This document shows positions 58,988-64,000 of a stretch of 64,000 bases of DNA, one piece after another. This DNA is from Maratus speciosus (taxonomy: Eukaryota; Arthropoda; Arachnida; Araneae; Salticidae). Below the pieces are notes generated by a model. That model ran no database searches, was not told the DNA's origin, and was given only the letters and a program-made list of their open reading frames with translations. Numbering within the stretch: position 1 is the first letter of the stretch; each line of letters starts with the position of its first letter. The position numbers were made by a program, and so were the translations under genes. The stretch covers positions 2,108,001 to 2,172,000 of the forward strand of contig OZ010792.1 of NCBI GenBank assembly GCA_963932465.1, in the 5' to 3' direction.

Positions 58988-60070
58988 AATATATTTTCTG
59001 ACATTTTCATATTGCTGTATTATTGTTATTGTATTGTGTATTACTGTATTATTATTATTTTCATATTACTGTACTCATATTAGTGTCTTATTATGTAACA
59101 AAAATCTATTTTGAAATACTTTTACATAGTAATTATCTGCTTTAAGTCTGATTTGATATAAAGTTATTCCATGTACAATAATATTTTACTAACTTCTTCT
59201 CTTCATTTGAAACAGTAAAGAATGCTAATAAGAAATGTATAACAATATCTGTATTATAGCTAAAAAGTAGAAAAATAAGAGAAAAAAGTAGAAAAATTGT
59301 AAAAAAAAAATTTAGCCACTGATATCGATATCATTAAGGGGGCGGGGGGGGGGGTTGGGAAATGATAACGTATGATATCGTAAGGGGGGGAGGGGGTCCA
59401 AAATTGCCAAAAAGTTAATAACGTTATATATGCACAGCCCCTAAATATCAAGATTTTTATTTTTATATTTTTTAAACTGATTTTTCCCACAGTCAGCGGG
59501 CATGTTGAGACAAAATGAATTTCGAGTTAAAGATATAAAATATAAATTTAACACTTAAATACCAGAAGGCTTTTGGTACAAATGAAAAGTTTTGGCTGTT
59601 TTGCCTAATAGGATCATATTTGATGGAGAAAAAATATCCCATGTCAGGTTATGCCATGGAAGGATCTACACAATTCTGTAGGCTCAACTTTAAATCGTAC
59701 AAAAAAGAGGAAAATGTCTTTCATTTTCTTTAGGATCACCTACACCAATTGTGTATGTCAGGTCTTAAAGGGTTATAGTTAATTTAAGAATATTATCACG
59801 GACCTGGGAAAAGTCAAGCAGGTCAGCTAGTCTATGATAAACTGTAACAGGGTATTGGGTTAAAGAAAAAAACAAAAAGGGAAGAGTCAGCAGATCTGTG
59901 TTGATGAAAAATCAGTTTTTTCCCCAAAATAGTAGCTTGAATTGGAAAATAGTCTCCTTTTTTCTGAATTTCCTTCAAAATAGTCGCTTTTGAAGGATTC
60001 TGGGCTAAAATAGTAGCCATAGTAACCTGATGCTGAAAATAGTCGCTTTTAGTAGCCTGTGGCAGCCCTG
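58988..60070. other. 3' flank of the transposase and right end of element B
   Basis: Contains the right TIR and G-runs of element C (59335-59442), then sequence with the repeated AAAATAGTCGC words of element B. No further gene. Confidence 0.5.
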
Positions 60071-60076
60071 CGTTTA

Positions 60077-60540
60077 CAACTGATGCATATAAGACACACC
60101 CGTCATGGAAAGACATTCCGTTAAGCATCATTCCGTCGCAAAAAGGTTAAGATTCATGAATACTTACTTTCTATAACTTTTTTTTTTTATATTAAATTTT
60201 TTTTAGCATATTTAAAATGATAGTTATAAATAAAAGTAAACAGATGTAATGTTTATTTTAAAAGAGGAAATGCATTTAAAGAAATAATTTCATTTATTTA
60301 TCAATATTTTTATTTAGTACTTTCTTAATTATGATATCAAAACATTGAATTTTTCACAAGCAAAATTAGGATCTTTTAAAATCTATGCATATAAAAAATA
60401 TTACGTTTCAAACAATCTCTCTTGGAAACAAAGAATAGACGGTTATGCTTGAAAAGTGATTACATGTATTTTCTCAGAAAAAAAACCCCTCAAAGAAATA
60501 GTAAATAAAACAAAAAAAAAACATTAGTTTTCAATGTGGA
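60077..60540. other. Flank downstream of the host exon
   Basis: AT-rich, no recognised gene. It lies beyond the polyadenylation signal at 60543. Confidence 0.4.
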
Positions 60541-60542
60541 CA

Positions 60543-60548
60543 TTTATT
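60543..60548 (-). terminator. Polyadenylation signal AATAAA
   Basis: AATAAA on the minus strand, about 65 bases downstream of the TAA stop of the exon at 60613-60716. Position and distance suit a short 3' UTR. Confidence 0.6.
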
Positions 60549-60612
60549 TCATACCCATAAACTAATAAATGAGAAAACATTTTCATACAGTCTAATTGAA
60601 ATATATACAACA

Positions 60613-60716
60613 TTATTTTGTAGACACACGTGTTCTCTTATTCCAAGAGAAATTGGCCCCATAGCTTTTATATTTTGGTGCTGGCTGTTTGGGTTCTTCA
60701 ACATAATAAGGCCATC
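60613..60716 (-). CDS. Terminal coding exon of a probable host gene
   Basis: On the minus strand a TTGTTTCAG acceptor precedes codons for [20 protein letters not shown] and a basic end ([10 protein letters not shown]), then TAA. Splice acceptor, open frame, stop and a downstream AATAAA make a coherent last exon of a small protein. The aromatic and proline-rich, basic tail resembles the tails of small mitochondrial or membrane subunits, but I do not recognise the gene. Upstream exons should lie to the right (above 60716) and I could not identify them. The MITE at 61329-62506 would sit in its intron. Confidence 0.55.
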
Positions 60717-61326
60717 CTGAAACAACAAAGGGTAAAGTCAGCAAAGATTAATCATTTAATAAAAAACAGGATACAACATTTTCATTATTCATAAGTAACA
60801 TACTATATTTACTTAGATAATTTCCATTATTTTATATTTTAAAACCCCCTTACTTTTGCAAGAAATTTTGACAAAAAGGGGATATTTCATATATTTTTTC
60901 CATCAAGAATATAAGTTGAATTAGTGAAATCAGATTTCATGATAATTTAACACCAGATACCATGGGGGAGATTCCAGCGAAAAGTGGATGATCGTAAAAA
61001 TACACAATAACCAGGGCTGGATAAATGTCTAAAAAAACTCCAAAGTAATGTAGAATGCTTTTTATTTAGAGCATGTTAAGTACTCAGAGAGGGGAGAGGT
61101 ACACACAAGAAAACAATGGCTTGGGCCTCTTTTAGAAAACAGTCATGAGGCAAGCGAAAGAGTGAAGTGTACTAACTTCGCAGTTAAATTTTACGTGCTT
61201 GGCGTGACCCAATATCGCCAACATACAAGTATTTTTGCGCCATGCACAGGGGAGACAAAACATTGGTGGCCAAAAGATTAGCCAAACACATGTGGTGAAT
61301 CTTATACATTTTTGAACGTGTAGATG
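60717..61326. other. Probable intron of the host gene
   Basis: No frame with a recognisable domain. It is bounded by the splice acceptor at 60717-60718 and by the TA duplication at 61327. Confidence 0.35.
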
Positions 61327-61328
61327 TA

Positions 61329-62506
61329 CAGTCGAACCCGGTTAAGACGCTCACGGTTAATACGCGATCCCACTTAATACAAGGTTTTTTCTGGTCCCTT
61401 GAACATCGTCCATAAGGCTAATGCAAAAATATCACATTTAATACGCGAACTGTTATTACTCGATCCCGCTTAATACGCGATAAGTTTTCAGTCCATTTAG
61501 GGAAAAATCACGTTTACAGCATGAATTCCTTCTATCTTCACGAGTGAAGCCAATTTAGCAGATTATTATTATTCAGATAAAAAACACTGTTTCTGAATAT
61601 TATTAAAGGCGAAAATTACTAATCGGGAATAGTGACAGGTATATGAATAAAACGAAACCCCGCTAAATTAGCAAAACTGCAATTCTTCTTTGATCCCGCC
61701 TCCTGGCATTCTTTGTCTCTCGCTTCGTGTTTACTGAGATGTTACGTGAATGATTTTACTGAAAGAGATATAGACGAATTCAGGAAACTCAGATACGTCA
61801 TAAAACTTATTACGATTACAGATTATTTTACCTGTTGTTAGTGAGGTTTTAAATATACATTATAGCAGTATGAATTCATATTATGTGCAACAGAAAATGA
61901 AACTCGTAAAGATGAAACAAATACGACTGCGGTTGGATAATTCTTTTATGTTTTCTTTACTTTTTGCTATGCTACACAAAGATTAATAAGGATTTTTACA
62001 CAAAATTTAATAAAGATAGTTTTTCTTATATTGGAAAGAAGGAGAGATTATAATGGTATATATTCATCATTCCAAGTATTAAATGTGATTTTAAAACTGG
62101 GTTGGGCGTTGAAATGAAAGATTTAATATTTTTTTTATTTCTGTTTAACAAAAATTGCCTAGTAGGAAAATTATTTTGTTGTTTTATTTTTGCTTACAAC
62201 GTATTAATTGACAATAAAGTCATGTTGGAATCCATATTTATTTTCTGTTATTATTCTACTCGGTCCTATAAAAAGAAACAATGAGTTAAAGTGGAATACA
62301 ATTAAATTTTAATATAAATTTACGTAAAAGACTCAATTTTCGACCGTAAACACATAAATAAAAGCTCTAAAGTGCATTTAGAAGATTAAATGTGTAAAAA
62401 AGGCCTAATTCTGGCAACATTATACAAATCACGTTTAATACGTGAACCTGCTTAATACGCGACTTTTGTCCACTCTCTTGAAACGCGTCTTAACCGGGTT
62501 TGACTG
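61329..62506. mobile_element. 1.18-kb pogo/Tigger-like MITE, TA duplication
   Basis: Left CAGTCGAACCCGGTTAAGAC and, inward from the right, CAGTCAAACCCGGTTAAGAC are inverted with one mismatch in 20. TA flanks both ends (61327-61328, 62507-62508). Words TTAATACGCGA repeat in the subterminal regions on both sides. TIRs starting CAGT with a CCCGGTTAA core are typical of pogo/Tigger elements. No transposase is present, so it depends on a helper. Confidence 0.88.
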
Positions 62507-62508
62507 TA

Positions 62509-64000
62509 TATTTTGAGGTTAATACATTCTTGTGGTATGGGAACTGTTGAAGAAGAAAAAAACTGTGTTTTGTATAAGTGCGTTTAAGTTATAACCGAAA
62601 ATGTTCTGACTATAGACAAAAGGCTGGGAAATGAAATCGTTGGCTGTTAGGCGTGTTATTGCGGTTGCCGACAAATGTAAACTCAAAGTGCGGTCTGAAA
62701 AAGGAGAGACTGCTGTTGTGTCTGGAAGACAGGAGGTGATAGAATAATATTGTAAAGTTATTTTGGATATTGAAATTCCAAATCATTTTTTTAAGATCGA
62801 TCGTATAGTGTTATAACATTTTTGTTGCGGCCACAAAAGACCACTTTGACATAACAGTCATTAATTAAAAAAAAAATCTGAATTTACTTATCTCACATTT
62901 GGAAATTGAGAACAAAAAAAAAATAAAAGGTAAAAGCATTACCTGCATTCACCTGAAAGAACAGAAACTGATGGAGACATTTGCAGAAAGGAAATAAATA
63001 GATGAGAAATCTTCCTTGAAAAATTTTTATTTATGAAGCAATTTTTTCTTGCAGAACATAGCGCATTATCGTAAAGTACACCTCTTATTCTTTTAGATGT
63101 ATTTTTTTTTATGATAGACACATACAATCTACGTTCATTCTATGTTCTTACTAAGGAAAATAAAATAATTTCTTTCCTTTGGGGAGTATGGAGGCACAGG
63201 CATTTAGATGATTTTTATAGCATCATAATTCTACGACTCGAAATAAAAGCAACACTTGAATAAAAAATAATAATAATGCCGTCAACAGAATTTTTATCCA
63301 CATTTTACTGAAGAATCAGAAGTAACTGATCAAAAATCTCACCACAAAAAAAAAAGATGAAACTATGCAGCCAAAATATTCTTGCACTTTTAATATTTCT
63401 TACTGTAGATACGAAATCCGTTTATTATTTTTTGTAGAAGGGGAAGAGGCATCCACCCATTTTCTGCGTTCGTTACAGAACACTCATGCAGGCACGGACA
63501 TAATTTCTTCGCAGAACGGCAAAAGGCAGCCATTCTGCATTGGAATCCCAACTCAACTGCACTGAATGCGCACGAGCTCTCCAAGAAGAGGAGTAAAGGG
63601 GGTTGCTATAATCCTTGAAACACGTCAACTTTGGCGGAACGAACATACAGGCGCCCTGCATTGGCATAAAATGCAATGCTAAAGTATATAAAAAACTGCT
63701 TTAAAAAAAGGAAATTTGATAGATTTCACTGAGATAAGATGCCAAACAGTAGTAAAGAGTTACAAATTTTGAAATTACGAATTAAACTGATTTAAATATT
63801 ATTGGCTAAGGGGTGGAGCTACAAAAGGATATGACTTCACAAATAGAAAGATATGGAACTTTCCAGATAATTCTTTTACCGGAAATACAGATTTCAAAAC
63901 GACGTTTATGATTTTAAAATGAATGAAATGATATGCCAGAAAGAAAAACTTACAGGGGAAAGTTGAAAAAAAAAAGGGAATTAAAATAATTTTAGAATGC
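62509..64000. other. No recognised gene
   Basis: AT-rich with A-runs. A less AT-rich patch near 63420-63660 could be an upstream exon or promoter of the host gene on the minus strand, but I found no splice-supported frame. Confidence 0.35.

Larger units (their letters stand above)
54099..59442 (+). mobile_element. 5.3-kb DDE transposon (C) with G-run subtermini
   Basis: The left end AGGGGATATGCAAATATAAC and the right end read inward, AGGGGCTGTGCATATATAAC, are inverted, and both continue into GTTAT (about 20 of 25 matching). Just inside each lie G or C runs (GGGGGGGGAGGGGG) and GATATCGTTA/GATATCGTAA words. A complete two-exon transposase gene lies between. A clean target duplication was not found, so the exact outer bases are uncertain by a few positions. 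I cannot name the superfamily. Confidence 0.7.
50179..60070. mobile_element. 9.9-kb TIR element (B) with 6-bp duplication
   Basis: Perfect 12-bp TIRs CAGGGCTGCCAC / GTGGCAGCCCTG with CGTTTA directly outside both (50173-50178, 60071-60076). Subterminal AAAATAGTAGCC / AAAATAGTCGCTTTT words are repeated about five times near each end. Its ends resemble element A (797-15115): CAGNNCTGCCAnC, 6-bp duplication and TAGC-type subterminal words. The nested DDE element at 54099-59442 has its own TIRs, so the gene there probably does not belong to this outer unit. Confidence 0.78.

Overview
The window is AT-rich, intron-bearing animal DNA made almost entirely of layered transposable elements. Nothing looks bacterial: there are no operons, rRNA or CRISPR arrays, genes have GT-AG introns, and microsatellites, minisatellites and foldback elements are common. 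The element mix (Helitron-like, hAT, piggyBac, mariner, TA-inserting MITEs) fits an invertebrate, plausibly an arthropod; that is inference and no species is claimed. The only piece that looks like a host gene is a short terminal coding exon at 60613-60716 (minus strand) with a stop codon and a polyadenylation signal.

Layout. 797-15115 is a 14.3-kb unit bounded by perfect 13-bp terminal inverted repeats (TIRs) and a 6-bp target duplication. It holds several MITEs, tandem repeats and a 1595-codon open Helitron-like gene. That gene joins a Rep domain, a helicase lacking its ATPase core, an exo/endonuclease domain and a C-terminal Ulp1-type protease. A mariner relic follows (15.15-15.76 kb), then a foldback element with minisatellite (17.5-20.8 kb), a 1.55-kb palindrome built of inverted tandem arrays (22.25-23.8 kb) and a TIR element with 173-bp tandem repeats (24.4-25.1 kb).

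25.8-34.9 kb is a second, decayed Helitron gene on the minus strand. It was interrupted by a 4.1-kb hAT (28894-33017, exact 8-bp duplication), which itself carries a TA-inserting MITE (29483-30838), and by a 723-bp hAT-like element (26231-26953, 7-bp duplication). Removing either insertion with one duplication copy restores the local reading frame.

37.1-48.1 kb is a large inverted-repeat region of about 470-bp and 170-bp units. It was split by a hAT-type unit (37618-44156, exact 8-bp duplication), which in turn contains a complete but mutated piggyBac (40728-43231, TTAA duplication). 48531-49314 is another hAT-type MITE with an exact 8-bp duplication.

50179-60070 is a second large unit with a 6-bp duplication and termini resembling those of 797-15115. 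Nested inside it is a 5.3-kb element (54099-59442) with TIRs and G-runs. It encodes a two-exon DDE-type transposase of a family I cannot place, inactivated by one frameshift. The last 4 kb hold the host exon and a pogo/Tigger-like MITE (61329-62506).

Together the nested target duplications give a relative insertion order, and the unclassified DDE element and the rearranged Helitron-like fusion are the parts most worth following up.
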